Shown piece by piece: positions 8,934-16,526 of a stretch of DNA of 64,000 bases. Below the pieces are notes generated by a model. The model saw only the letters and a program-made list of their open reading frames with translations, made no database searches and was not told the DNA's origin. The translations under genes and the position numbers were made by a program. Numbering within the stretch: the stretch's first letter is position 1; every line of letters starts with the position of its first letter. Source of the stretch: Alphaproteobacteria bacterium (GTDB lineage Bacteria > Pseudomonadota > Alphaproteobacteria > Micavibrionales > Micavibrionaceae); contig JAEUKP010000022.1 of assembly GCA_016794145.1 (NCBI GenBank), positions 62,001-126,000 of the forward strand, in the 5' to 3' direction.

Positions 8934-9347
8934 ATGACAAATTACGTTGTACAAGTTCTGAAAGAGCAGCGGGAAACGGTATCTAAAAAGATAGCGGAAT
9001 TGAACGCTGAACTGCGCACCTATAAAGAGAAATTACAATCATTAGATGATGGAATTTCTCGAATTGACAGCAACTATGAGCCACCTGTAACACGTACACG
9101 AACAACTTCTGGGGTTGGTTTGAAGGAATTAGTGTTGGCGGAATTGCCTATAGATGGGGATGGAGCAACACCTATAGAAATATCAAAAAAATTAACAGAA
9201 AATGGCCGTCAAACTAACAACACAACAGTTTCATCAACGCTTAATCGTTTAAAAAGTGATGAATTAGCAATAAGTATAAATGGAAAATGGTTTAAAACAA
9301 AAAAAGAGACGTCCGAATATGATTCAGACATCTCTGATTTAATTTAG
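8934..9347 (+). CDS. IS passenger protein: coiled coil plus winged-helix-like domain
   Basis: 137 residues. Residues 5-45 form a strongly charged heptad-like coiled coil (QVLKEQRETVSKKIAELNAE...). After a Thr/Arg-rich linker, residues ~60-125 look like a winged helix (GLKELVLAELPIDG..TPIEISKKL....TTVSSTLNRLKSDELAISINGKWF). This suggests a DNA-binding regulator, but no family was recognised. It lies inside the IS on the strand opposite to the transposase and ends exactly where the tRNA-like sequence begins (the last base of its TAG is the first G). Function unknown. Confidence 0.72.
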   Translation: MTNYVVQVLKEQRETVSKKIAELNAELRTYKEKLQSLDDGISRIDSNYEPPVTRTRTTSGVGLKELVLAELPIDGDGATPIEISKKLTENGRQTNNTTVSSTLNRLKSDELAISINGKWFKTKKETSEYDSDISDLI

Positions 9348-9414
9348 GGGGTGGTATAGTGCTGGTTCAGGCTTCCTATCCAGAGTCCAGCGGGTGCAAG
9401 TCCCGTCACCTCCA
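9347..9414 (+). ncRNA. tRNA-like structure inside the IS element
   Basis: The ends form a 7-bp acceptor-like stem: GGGGGTG (9347-9353) with CACCTCC (9407-9413), one G-T wobble, then A-CC. Before the 3' strand sits a T-arm-like hairpin: GCGGG / TGCAAGT / CCCGT (9390-9406), with the T-loop pattern except G in place of the second T. The 36 bases between are too short for a normal D arm plus anticodon arm and instead allow a CTGG/CCAG hairpin (9362-9365 with 9380-9383). The T-arm and acceptor also recall the 3' end of tmRNA. It may be a degenerate tRNA or a tRNA mimic. Confidence 0.4.
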
Positions 9415-9421
9415 CCTAATT

Positions 9422-9442
9422 CAACGTGTTTGCAGCACGTTG
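9422..9442 (+). other. 7-bp perfect hairpin downstream of the tRNA-like sequence
   Basis: CAACGTG (9422-9428) pairs perfectly with CACGTTG (9436-9442) across a 7-base loop. There is no long T run after it, so it is not a standard terminator; it may be a processing or protection structure for the tRNA-like RNA. Confidence 0.4.
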
Positions 9443-9511
9443 TCTAATTTCTCTGCAACTCAAACCAATCGGCAAGAAAGGTAGGTGGTACATGAGAAGA
9501 TAGTCAAAAAA

Positions 9512-9546
9512 ACGGGGGGAGAAATCCTCCCGTTCCTATTTTTTAG
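9512..9546. terminator. bidirectional intrinsic terminator within the IS
   Basis: A 9-bp stem, ACGGGGGGA (9512-9520) with TCCTCCCGT (9525-9533), closed by a GAAA tetraloop. T-rich sequence follows on both sides: TATTTTTT on the plus strand and seven Ts on the minus strand. It would end transcription both of the passenger/tRNA-like unit and of the transposase unit. Confidence 0.75.
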
Positions 9547-9598
9547 CATAGTGGATAAATCTTTACAATATATTTATTTAACAGAATCATTATGTGAA

Positions 9599-9730
9599 TC
9601 ACTTGAAGGCTATATAACCTAAAAGAACAATTATAATCATCAAAACTATGTTTAAGTTATTGATTAGATTGTTCAATTTTTCCTTTATGTGCTTAACGTC
9701 TTTTTCAAGTTGTGTATCAAGTTCAGACAT
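9599..9730 (-). CDS. 43-aa single-pass membrane micro-protein of the IS element
   Basis: A small frame (ATG at 9730, TGA at 9599-9601) encoding 43 residues: a charged amphipathic N-terminal half (MSELDTQLEKDVKHIKEKL) and one strongly hydrophobic segment (NIVLMIIIVLLGYIAFK) at the C-terminus. Its ATG overlaps the end of the upstream 54-codon frame by 8 bp, copying the overlap between that frame and the transposase. This suggests translational coupling. It ends ~50 bp before the terminator at 9512. Function unknown; the build resembles phage small membrane proteins. Confidence 0.5.
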   Translation of the reverse strand: MSELDTQLEKDVKHIKEKLNNLINNLNIVLMIIIVLLGYIAFK

Positions 9731-9887
9731 TTTTTTCATCTTTCTTGAGTTTAGTTATTTTATTTATTGCTTTATCAAATCTCTCACCGCTTTCATCAGC
9801 TTCGACTTCACGGGCATACTCAATAAACCGTTCCTTTTGACTAAGGGACGGTTTGACTGTTTTATTAGGCGTTTCTTTTTTAGACAT
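9723..9887 (-). CDS. 54-aa charged micro-protein overlapping the transposase end
   Basis: ATG at 9887 lies inside the last codons of the transposase (8-bp overlap) and the frame ends at TGA 9723-9725. The product is short, very hydrophilic and Lys/Glu-rich (MSKKETPNKTVKPSLSQKER..., C-terminus KKDEKNV). No family is recognised. Because both overlaps in transposase/54 aa/43 aa have the same 8-bp geometry, the three appear to be one translation-coupled unit. Confidence 0.5.
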   Translation of the reverse strand: MSKKETPNKTVKPSLSQKERFIEYAREVEADESGERFDKAINKITKLKKDEKNV

Positions 9888-10839
9888 TCGTTTCCGCAGT
9901 TCTTTGATATGTCAGGCGTTTTCCGACTACACCTTTCAACAATGCTGTTGCGCGGTCTTGGTCGTTATAGCCCAACTTTTCACGGTTATTATAGCGGAAA
10001 TCAAACTCAGAAAGATAGCGGTGAAGATGATTTTCTCCGCAATGTTGATAAACACCTTTCATCCCACGTTTGAATATACCGAAAAATCCTTCTACGCTGT
10101 TGCTATGGACATTTCCACGGACATATTCACCTGAACCATGATTAGTGCTGTGGTGTTCTGCAACGTGAGCGTCTGCGCCTGTGTATAGACGGCTTTCGTC
10201 TGTGTGAAGGTGGCTTTCTTTTGCCACGTTGTTTACCACAATAGATGCAACGGTTGCCTTGTCTGCACGGTCAACATGGAATGATTTAACTTTACCGCCA
10301 CGTTCTACCAAGGAAACGATTGCGCGTTTCTGAATACGGGCATCACCTTTGCGCTTTGAAAATTCTTTCCCACTAGTACGAGTTTCAGGGATGCCACCAG
10401 ATTTCTTACCAAAGTATGTTTCATCAGCTTCTACAATCATTCCTTCGCCACCAAGAGGGCTAAAACCATTATCTTTCATGGCTTCACGAATACGGTGCGA
10501 CAAGAACCATGCGGATTTAAGAGTGATACCCAAAACACGAGAAAGCTGATTGCTGGAAATGCCTTTCTTACTGGATGATACAAGGAATATAGCCTGTAAC
10601 CAAATATGCAATTTAATATGGCTGGATTCAAAAATCGTTCCAACTTTAACAGTAAAAGGCTTACGGCAATCACGGCATTTATAAACGCCAATCCGTGTGC
10701 TTTTACCTTCAAGTTTCTTGCTGTTATCAATCGTGCCACAGTGAGGGCAAACGCGACCATCCGCCCAGAGTTTTTTCTCAACAAACTCGTAAGCCGCTTT
10801 TTCGTTGTGGAAGTGTTTATCGCTTAATACTGATTTCAT
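9880..10839 (-). CDS. IS1595-family (ISXO2-like) DDE transposase
   Basis: 319 residues. The N-terminus has a zinc-ribbon (CPHCG at about residues 36-40 and CRDC near 57-60), followed by a helix-turn-helix-like region (GISSNQLSRVLGITLKSAWFLSHRIREAM) and an ISXO2-like DDE domain starting at VEADETYFGKK, with HSNSVEGFFGIFKRGMKGVYQH in the C-terminal part. It catalyses movement of the element with the inverted repeats at 8797 and 10903. The frame is intact, so the element could be active. Confidence 0.95.
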   Translation of the reverse strand: MKSVLSDKHFHNEKAAYEFVEKKLWADGRVCPHCGTIDNSKKLEGKSTRIGVYKCRDCRKPFTVKVGTIFESSHIKLHIWLQAIFLVSSSKKGISSNQLSRVLGITLKSAWFLSHRIREAMKDNGFSPLGGEGMIVEADETYFGKKSGGIPETRTSGKEFSKRKGDARIQKRAIVSLVERGGKVKSFHVDRADKATVASIVVNNVAKESHLHTDESRLYTGADAHVAEHHSTNHGSGEYVRGNVHSNSVEGFFGIFKRGMKGVYQHCGENHLHRYLSEFDFRYNNREKLGYNDQDRATALLKGVVGKRLTYQRTAETNV

Positions 10840-10903
10840 GGTCTAAACCTCTTATAAATCAAGTATTACACACCTATTTTGGTACGTCAAGTATAATATC
10901 AGG

Positions 10904-10911
10904 ATTTTTAT
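10904..10911 (+). repeat. right 8-bp target-site duplication of the IS1595-family element
   Basis: ATTTTTAT directly follows the right inverted repeat and matches 8789-8796 exactly. Confidence 0.88.
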
Positions 10912-10933
10912 CCTATTAAATCACCAAACCCGA

Positions 10934-12217
10934 CTAACTTTTAATATGAATATTCGACAACTCCCGTGCAATCTGTTCAAATGCCTCTAAAAGGTTTGAT
11001 TGTGATGGCGCATCATAATATTTATCGATGCTGGTTGCGCAATTCCTGAAATACCCCTTGGTTGTCTCATCAATTCCGGATGTAAATGTAATCGTATAAA
11101 TCGTAATCCCATCATTCTTCATGTTCTGGCATGTTGCCGCCAATTTCATATCCAGATCATGATCTGTCAATTTTAAAGTCGACCAATCGCCATAAGCACT
11201 ATAAGATCCCCCAATATTATTATCACCATCCGTCATTAAAATAGCAACTTTTTTAACCGTCAGATCCGTCCAGGGGGCCCCCTCTCTGAACGGTGCTTCT
11301 GGCGATAGTAATCTATATCCCCATACCATACCAATATTGCTCAAAGTATTTCCAGAGGCAGAAAGACTGTTAATTTTTGATTTAATGGTGCCATATACAT
11401 TTGTTAAAGGAAGCACATAAGATTTGTTACATCCGAAATTAATGCCATTGGGATTCGAATACATATTCCACTTCCAGTTCATCCCATAATTCTGTGTATC
11501 CTGCGGAGTACTGCGTTCCAGAATACATCCCCACCATTGGGTTGAGATTGATTGATTAAACGTTTTACCAGACGGATTGTTGACAAATGCCGTATCATAA
11601 ATAGACAAATTGGGATTCTTTCCCAATCCATAAGGCCCTACGTTAACAGTATTTGCAAAAGGGACAATTCCAATTTTGATTAAACTGGAACATGCCGCAT
11701 TTGAACATACAACATTCAAAAAATTGGTCGCCGCGGTTTTCAAAGTACCAATATTATTATTGGTATTCATAGATCCTGTTACATCTAGAACCATCGCAAC
11801 TTCTAAGCCAAGCATTTCTCTTGCAACAGTTGTTTTGGCAGATACAACCAATTCATCAACACCCAGGAATTTTGAAAATGATGTCGCATATTTTGACTTT
11901 GCACTGACCATAATATCGTCACCCGAAACGGTAACAACCAGATCAAATGTTTGTCCAATCTTTCCGATAGGATAGTTTTGATAAAAGAACTGCTCAACCT
12001 TTGCCTTGATTGCATCTACGTTCGCCCCCCCTGCTGATGCCGCAGCGGCAAGAGCCGCAGAATCGATTGCGTTTGATAGTCTTTGTTTAACCATATGCGC
12101 CATAGAGATATCAATCGCAACACCCGCCGCGCCGATAACAACTGGCATTGCGATTGCAAAAGCAACAGACAAGGCTCCCACTCGATTCTTCAGATACTGA
12201 ACAGCATATCTCAGCAT
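10934..12217 (-). CDS. TadG-like protein with von Willebrand factor A domain
   Basis: 427 residues. An N-terminal pilin-like/TadE hydrophobic segment (about residues 13-40: ALSVAFAIAMPVVIGAAGVAID) is followed by the Tad region rich in Ala and then a vWA domain whose MIDAS begins DVTGSMN (near residue 140) with ILMTDGDNN later. TadG proteins belong to the Flp pilus (Tad) system or related surface structures. It forms a minus-strand cluster with two TadE-like genes. No tad secretion ATPase, secretin or prepilin peptidase is seen nearby. Confidence 0.85.
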   Translation of the reverse strand: MLRYAVQYLKNRVGALSVAFAIAMPVVIGAAGVAIDISMAHMVKQRLSNAIDSAALAAAASAGGANVDAIKAKVEQFFYQNYPIGKIGQTFDLVVTVSGDDIMVSAKSKYATSFSKFLGVDELVVSAKTTVAREMLGLEVAMVLDVTGSMNTNNNIGTLKTAATNFLNVVCSNAACSSLIKIGIVPFANTVNVGPYGLGKNPNLSIYDTAFVNNPSGKTFNQSISTQWWGCILERSTPQDTQNYGMNWKWNMYSNPNGINFGCNKSYVLPLTNVYGTIKSKINSLSASGNTLSNIGMVWGYRLLSPEAPFREGAPWTDLTVKKVAILMTDGDNNIGGSYSAYGDWSTLKLTDHDLDMKLAATCQNMKNDGITIYTITFTSGIDETTKGYFRNCATSIDKYYDAPSQSNLLEAFEQIARELSNIHIKS

Positions 12218-12244
12218 TTTCTCCTCACAATCATCAAATAATAT

Positions 12245-12790
12245 CTAATTCCATGTTACCGTTGCGCTGCGACGACCACGTGTAAATGCAACCTCTGCAA
12301 AGTTGAGATCTCCTGTAAAAACCTGTGCGAATTGCGGAGTGTATTTATAAACAACGGTTACAATAACCATCCCGTCCCCCGCAGATGATAATCCTTTCAC
12401 GCTGTTAATTGCGTCTACATTCGGCATCATGTTTTGTGTTTCACGCCATAAAACAACAGGATTCTTACCGCCATCAAACTGAACACTTACAATGTCGACT
12501 CCATAATTTGTGACTCCATATGGTTCGAATGCAAGTTTTGATCCCTCAATAATATCCGCCAGATTCTGGCTATCCATTGTTTTGTTTCGTGATACAAGGT
12601 CTGCCGCAACCTGTGATGCCGTAATTGTTTTCTGAGCTAAAACAATTCCATTTCCCAAATCGTACACACCCAATAACAATGTCAGCATTGGTGGAAATAA
12701 CATCACGGACTCAACCATCGCAACACCATCATTATCACTCATCCACTTCCTGATGGTTTGTACGATGAAAAAAACATCAATATAGATCAT
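12245..12790 (-). CDS. TadE-like pseudopilin family protein
   Basis: 181 residues. Near the N-terminus the DNDGVAMVESVMLFPPMLTLLLGVYDLGNG segment is the TadE signature: a Glu followed by a hydrophobic helix, as in type IV pilin-like proteins. The rest is predicted extracytoplasmic. Its start overlaps the end of the upstream TadE-like gene by 4 bp (ATGA), indicating coupled translation, and tadG follows 27 bp downstream. Probably a minor pilin or surface protein. Confidence 0.8.
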   Translation of the reverse strand: MIYIDVFFIVQTIRKWMSDNDGVAMVESVMLFPPMLTLLLGVYDLGNGIVLAQKTITASQVAADLVSRNKTMDSQNLADIIEGSKLAFEPYGVTNYGVDIVSVQFDGGKNPVVLWRETQNMMPNVDAINSVKGLSSAGDGMVIVTVVYKYTPQFAQVFTGDLNFAEVAFTRGRRSATVTWN

Positions 12791-13329
12791 AGTTCATCCA
12801 CAACTTCTCGGACATCATATGGTTCCGTTTCTAAAACAACTGTTGTTACCATCAACTTTGTATTATTGGGACCGTCGGCGAAAGCCGCCCCCAACAAAGG
12901 TGTTAACAATGGATATCGATAGGCTGTCCTGATCAGAATAACATCATCTACAGATCCTGGATTGAACCCCGAGGATTCAAGATTTCCGTTTTCATCATAA
13001 CTTGCCGGATAACTAGCAAAGTCAGAAAACCCAGACATTGTAATCACCTCATACCGAATCTGACTACAGGGAAGGAAGCTGCTGACCCTTGAACAAAGCA
13101 CAGTCTCAAACATGTCTTGTGGATCTCCGTTTGTTTGCTGGACCTGCCCCGTTCGAATAAGCCGCGCTGCATCATTCGTTCCGGAATCCAAACTACTCAT
13201 GGCAGCAAACATCACGGACAATTCAATAATGCCAACCAAAAGATAAACAAACGGGAACGCAAGCAAGGCGAATTCAACTGCTGTTGATGCACGACTATCA
13301 ATTGACCATCTTTTGATCAGATTTGCCAT
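12787..13329 (-). CDS. TadE-like pseudopilin family protein
   Basis: 180 residues with the TadE signature at the N-terminus (STAVEFALLAFPFVYLLVGIIELS, with the conserved Glu at about residue 19), then ARLIRTGQV, a common motif of this family. It is the first gene of a three-gene minus-strand unit with the second TadE-like gene and the TadG-like gene. A role in Flp-type pili or a related envelope assembly is inferred from the family. Confidence 0.82.
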   Translation of the reverse strand: MANLIKRWSIDSRASTAVEFALLAFPFVYLLVGIIELSVMFAAMSSLDSGTNDAARLIRTGQVQQTNGDPQDMFETVLCSRVSSFLPCSQIRYEVITMSGFSDFASYPASYDENGNLESSGFNPGSVDDVILIRTAYRYPLLTPLLGAAFADGPNNTKLMVTTVVLETEPYDVREVVDEL

Positions 13330-13547
13330 TCCAACCCGCTCTCTTTTACTTCTCTACCCATACCAAAAGGCATAAATCGCCTATCATTAATGATACGGCC
13401 CTGACACAAAGGCTTCCTTAAGAATAGGTAAAATTTAAGATAGTTTGAACAAACAATTTGATCCCCCGAGCCTTTCAAGCAATCAGAAAAGCTATCCCTT
13501 GTCATGTTTCATAAAACTACTTAATATGGGTATGAAATGATAAAAAG

Positions 13548-14096
13548 ATGACAGACACAGGCGAAACACAGATCAACCTATATTGGCGTGAAATGGCTGC
13601 AAAAGCTCAAAAAGGCGATTCGGCCGCATACCGAACACTTTTGTCAGACCTTGTTCCCGTGATCCGCCGAAGTGTTCTCAAATCTTTACCAAACCCCCAA
13701 CATGTTGATGATATTGTTCAAGAAGTTTTAATTTCAGTTCACAAGGCCCTGCATACCTACGACCCAAAACGGCCATTTATGCCGTGGGTACAATCAATCA
13801 TTAATTTCAGGAAAACAGATTACCTACGTCATCATTACGCCCAACACGAAAATATGAAATTATCCCTTGATGACCCGGATACACCAGACTATCTGATCAT
13901 TAGTGGAGAAGGTGGAAGCACGAAAGATATTGAAGATGCGTTTGACTCTCTACCCGACCAACAAAAACAAGTCGTCGCATTAATGAAGATTAAAGGATAT
14001 AGCGCAGAAGAAGTCTCCAAAAAAACAGGGCTATCCGTCTCCGCCGTTAAGGTTTCGGCGCACAGAGCCATCCAAAAGATTAGGGATCGCCTATAA
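13548..14096 (+). CDS. ECF-family RNA polymerase sigma factor
   Basis: 182 residues with sigma region 2 (about 25-90; DDIVQEVLISVHKALHTYDPKRPFMPWVQSI) and region 4 (about 128-180; LPDQQKQVVALMKIKGYSAEEVSKKTGLSVSAVKVSAHRAIQKIRDRL). It directs RNA polymerase to a stress or envelope regulon. The next gene, 13 bp downstream, encodes an NrsF-like (DUF1109) membrane anti-sigma factor, so this is a SigF/NrsF-type pair as known in Caulobacter. The target promoter motif was not identified. Confidence 0.92.
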   Translation: MTDTGETQINLYWREMAAKAQKGDSAAYRTLLSDLVPVIRRSVLKSLPNPQHVDDIVQEVLISVHKALHTYDPKRPFMPWVQSIINFRKTDYLRHHYAQHENMKLSLDDPDTPDYLIISGEGGSTKDIEDAFDSLPDQQKQVVALMKIKGYSAEEVSKKTGLSVSAVKVSAHRAIQKIRDRL

Positions 14097-14109
14097 GGTA
14101 AGATTAAGA

Positions 14110-14751
14110 ATGACAAGCGACGATATTGACAAGACCATTAACACGCTCTGTACGGGACTGAAACCTGTCAAACCCTGTTGCCCGACACGTAACAGTCTTT
14201 TATGGATTTTGCTTGTGATCTGTTATACGTCTGCGGTTGCTTTCACGATTGGATTTCGTGAAAATATTATTGAAAGCATGGGGCGCGCGAACTATCTTTT
14301 CGAAATCATTCTCGCTTTTTCGATTGCAATGACAGCCTCACTTATGACTTTCTGGCTGAGCATACCAGATTGCGAAAAACAGAAGAAGTTTATAGCCGTT
14401 CCACTCACTTTATTGGCCGTTCAATGTGTATGGATTTTGGAAAGATTATTTTTCGAAGGTTTGGGGAGTATTCGTGAGAATTGGCTTTCCCACTGCTGGA
14501 TGAATACGGCTTTGCATACAACGATTCCGGCCCTTGCCGTGATTTTATTGGTTAAGAAAAGTGGGGCCAGCGTGATGCCCTGTTGGATGGCGGCCTTTGC
14601 CCTTATTTCTGTCAGTGAATTCGGCTGGATCGGCATGAGATTGGTCTGCCCGAAAGACAATGTAGGGGAAGCTTATTTATTGAACTTCCTGCCTTATGTC
14701 ATGATCGGTGTCGTTCTGGGGTTCGTCGCCAAAAAACTGTTTCGTTGGTGA
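14110..14751 (+). CDS. nrsF: NrsF-like (DUF1109) membrane anti-sigma factor
   Basis: 213 residues with about six transmembrane segments. The N-terminus is a short cytoplasmic sequence with a Cys pair (KPCCPTR); more Cys residues lie in loops (DCEKQ, SHCWMNTALHTTIPA, LVCPKD). This matches the DUF1109/NrsF family, which holds its partner ECF sigma factor at the inner membrane until oxidative or metal stress acts on conserved cysteines. The gene directly follows the sigma factor. Confidence 0.86.
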   Translation: MTSDDIDKTINTLCTGLKPVKPCCPTRNSLLWILLVICYTSAVAFTIGFRENIIESMGRANYLFEIILAFSIAMTASLMTFWLSIPDCEKQKKFIAVPLTLLAVQCVWILERLFFEGLGSIRENWLSHCWMNTALHTTIPALAVILLVKKSGASVMPCWMAAFALISVSEFGWIGMRLVCPKDNVGEAYLLNFLPYVMIGVVLGFVAKKLFRW

Positions 14752-14854
14752 AATGACAAAAAATCTGAAAAAAATCGGCAAATTTTGGGCCTCCCCCTCT
14801 TTTAATTCTTTTGTAATTCAGTTACGTTATGCTTGATTTTTAAAGGACATAAAC

Positions 14855-15163
14855 ATGGACGTCAGAATTTATCGCCCATCTAAATCTGCGATGCAATCCG
14901 GTCGGGCAAAAGCCCAAGACTGGATTCTGCAGTATGAGTTAAGAACATCCCGGGCCCCTGGAGGGGTGATGAGATGGACAAGCTCTGGCGATGCGTTGAA
15001 TCAGGTTCAATTAAGCTTTAAAAGCCTAGAGGATGCGATTTCCTATGCAAACAAAAAAGGCTGGAATTACACAACCCAGCCAGAGCAAGAGCGGATTATT
15101 CGGCCCCGTAATTATGTTGACAATTTCAAATACATCCCGTTAGAAGAGACAGGAAATACTTAA
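14855..15163 (+). CDS. complex I accessory subunit, NDUFS4/18 kDa-like (ETC complex I subunit)
   Basis: 102 residues, the normal size for the alphaproteobacterial homologue of mitochondrial NDUFS4. Typical segments are MDVRIYRPSKSAMQSGRA at the start, the WTSSGDALNQVQLSF stretch, EDAISYANKKGW and the C-terminal RPRNYVDNFKY. It stabilises the peripheral arm of NADH:ubiquinone oxidoreductase. This family is characteristic of alphaproteobacteria and mitochondria, supporting the taxonomic placement. It precedes a tRNA-Arg gene. Confidence 0.92.
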   Translation: MDVRIYRPSKSAMQSGRAKAQDWILQYELRTSRAPGGVMRWTSSGDALNQVQLSFKSLEDAISYANKKGWNYTTQPEQERIIRPRNYVDNFKYIPLEETGNT

Positions 15164-15173
15164 TTCGCAAGAC

Positions 15174-15250
<77 letters not shown>

Positions 15251-15308
15251 TTTTACAAATTAAAAAAGAGATAAATCAACAAAACTTTCCAAAAATTCAA
15301 AAACATAG

Positions 15309-15337
15309 TTGACAAATCGCTTGATAAAAAATAGAAG
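15309..15337 (+). promoter_or_regulatory. putative promoter of tRNA-Asn
   Basis: A consensus -35 box TTGACA (15309-15314) is followed after 17 bp by TAGAAG (15332-15337). The predicted start lies ~30 bp before the mature tRNA-Asn 5' end. Confidence 0.5.
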
Positions 15338-15372
15338 AACACACGAAGCCAAATTGGCCAGATAAAATATAT

Positions 15373-15447
15373 TCCCTGATAGCTCAGCGGTAGAGCAATC
15401 GACTGTTAATCGATTGGTCGCAGGTTCGAATCCTGCTCAGGGAGCCA
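15373..15447 (+). tRNA. tRNA-Asn (anticodon GTT)
   Basis: The acceptor TCCCTGA pairs with TCAGGGA. The D arm is normal, the anticodon arm is ATCGA-CTGTTAA-TCGAT with anticodon GTT, and the T arm is GCAGG-TTCGAAT-CCTGC, with an encoded CCA. An integrase relic follows ~170 bp downstream, so the gene may have served as an integration site. Confidence 0.97.
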
Positions 15448-15492
15448 TTTACCTTATTTTTCACGTTCACCAACATTCATTTATACACGCTG

Positions 15493-15520
15493 AACCCCTT
15501 ATAATTCAAGGGGTTTTTGT
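15493..15520 (+). terminator. intrinsic terminator after tRNA-Asn
   Basis: Perfect 8-bp stem AACCCCTT (15493-15500) with AAGGGGTT (15508-15515), 7-base loop, then TTTGTT. Confidence 0.75.
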
Positions 15521-15614
15521 TATTTGCGCCCTATGACGTTCAAGTAAGAACGTTGACACCCGCAATTTTCAGGGGGCATAATTAGGGGCATAAGCCAAAT
15601 GCCCCCAAAGGAGA

Positions 15615-15803
15615 TGCCCCCAGATTATCCCCTTAACTGACATAACCTGTAAAACCGCCAAACCAAAGGAAAAGCCCTATAAATTGGCTAACGGCGGGGG
15701 TATGTATTTAGAGGTCATGCCGACTGGCTCGAAATACTGGCGGCTCAAATACAGGTTTCAAGAACTTGAAAAGCGTCTGGCGCTGGGCGTATACCCAAAA
15801 TAA
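15615..15803 (+). pseudogene. relic of a P4-type tyrosine integrase (N-terminal part only)
   Basis: One frame reads PLTDITCKTAKPKEKPYKL..., then GGGMYLEVMPTGSKYWRLKY and EKRLALGVYPK, the standard N-terminal arm-binding domain of P4-like integrases, and stops at TAA 15801-15803 after ~60 codons. The catalytic domain is absent. Upstream, repeated GGGGCAT/ATGCCCC blocks (15570-15622) resemble the leader found before such integrases. It sits next to tRNA-Asn, a typical island insertion target, so it marks a decayed or excised element. Confidence 0.8.
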
Positions 15804-15837
15804 TCTTTAGCTGCATATATTTTTTCCTTATGAATTT

Positions 15838-16524
15838 CTACAACGGGTTTTTGTCGGATGCCCATTTCTCCGCATCCAAAGCTTCTTCCCTTAGTTGCTC
15901 CATCGTTCTTCCAGAAAAAACTTCATCCCAACGTTCATCCCTCCAATAGGTTGCATTTTGCACAAGCCAGCCCACCTCAATCACAAAACGATCCATGTTT
16001 TCTGGCATTTTAGAATAAGCCTTGGTTAAATACACAGCGGGTTTCTCTGATCTCGGATCATAATCCCCTGTGTAAAGTTCCAACTGTCCGCCCCCTAATG
16101 TCGCGGGTTGCAGTGATGCAATCGAAATAAGACGATCCCAAATTCGCTTCCCAGCTGTCGGGATGACAAGATCCACCTGTCCGCTGGCAACATAACCGGA
16201 CACAAGTAACGTTTGCTGGTCTTTCAAATAGCGGAACCCTGCTCCCCCGACAATGACATGGAAATCCCCATTGGGCTGCTTTTGTAAGGTCTCCAGAGCC
16301 CACAACCGCCGCTTTTCTTTTGCGTAAGCCTGAACTAGCGAGAAGGCCTGCTCATAACTTATGGCCTGCACATCTGATGCCTGATGGATAGTCTCTCCCA
16401 TCGAGGCAGAAGAAACCTCCCCCTTTGAAAAGATTCCCGATCCAGTCTTCGCAGACACAGAAACCACAGAAATCAAAACAACCAATACCAAAACAATTAT
16501 AACACTACCTATTCCATCAACCAT
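15838..16524 (-). CDS. membrane-anchored protein of unknown function
   Basis: 228 residues. One N-terminal membrane segment (about 7-24: VIIVLVLVVLISVVSVSA) is followed by a soluble domain that is probably periplasmic. No catalytic motif or family was recognised. It is the last gene of a five-gene minus-strand cluster (19884 to 15838) containing a membrane M48 protease and two secreted proteins. It starts 2 bp after the preceding stop, so the two are likely co-translated. Confidence 0.7.
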   Translation of the reverse strand: MVDGIGSVIIVLVLVVLISVVSVSAKTGSGIFSKGEVSSASMGETIHQASDVQAISYEQAFSLVQAYAKEKRRLWALETLQKQPNGDFHVIVGGAGFRYLKDQQTLLVSGYVASGQVDLVIPTAGKRIWDRLISIASLQPATLGGGQLELYTGDYDPRSEKPAVYLTKAYSKMPENMDRFVIEVGWLVQNATYWRDERWDEVFSGRTMEQLREEALDAEKWASDKNPL

Positions 16525-16526
16525 GA

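Larger units (their letters stand above)
8797..10903. mobile_element. IS1595-family insertion sequence, complete, 2107 bp, with passenger genes
   Basis: The ends are ~26-bp inverted repeats, both reading CCTGATATTATACTT then two variable bases then CGTACCAAA inward (left 8797-8822, right ending at 10903), flanked by identical 8-bp duplications. The transposase lies on the minus strand beside the right end. The rest is unusual cargo: a coiled-coil/winged-helix gene at 8934-9347 on the plus strand, a tRNA-like sequence, a hairpin, a bidirectional terminator and two tiny genes overlapping the transposase end. Intact ends and duplications suggest a recent insertion between mreC and the tadG gene. 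Confidence 0.88.
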
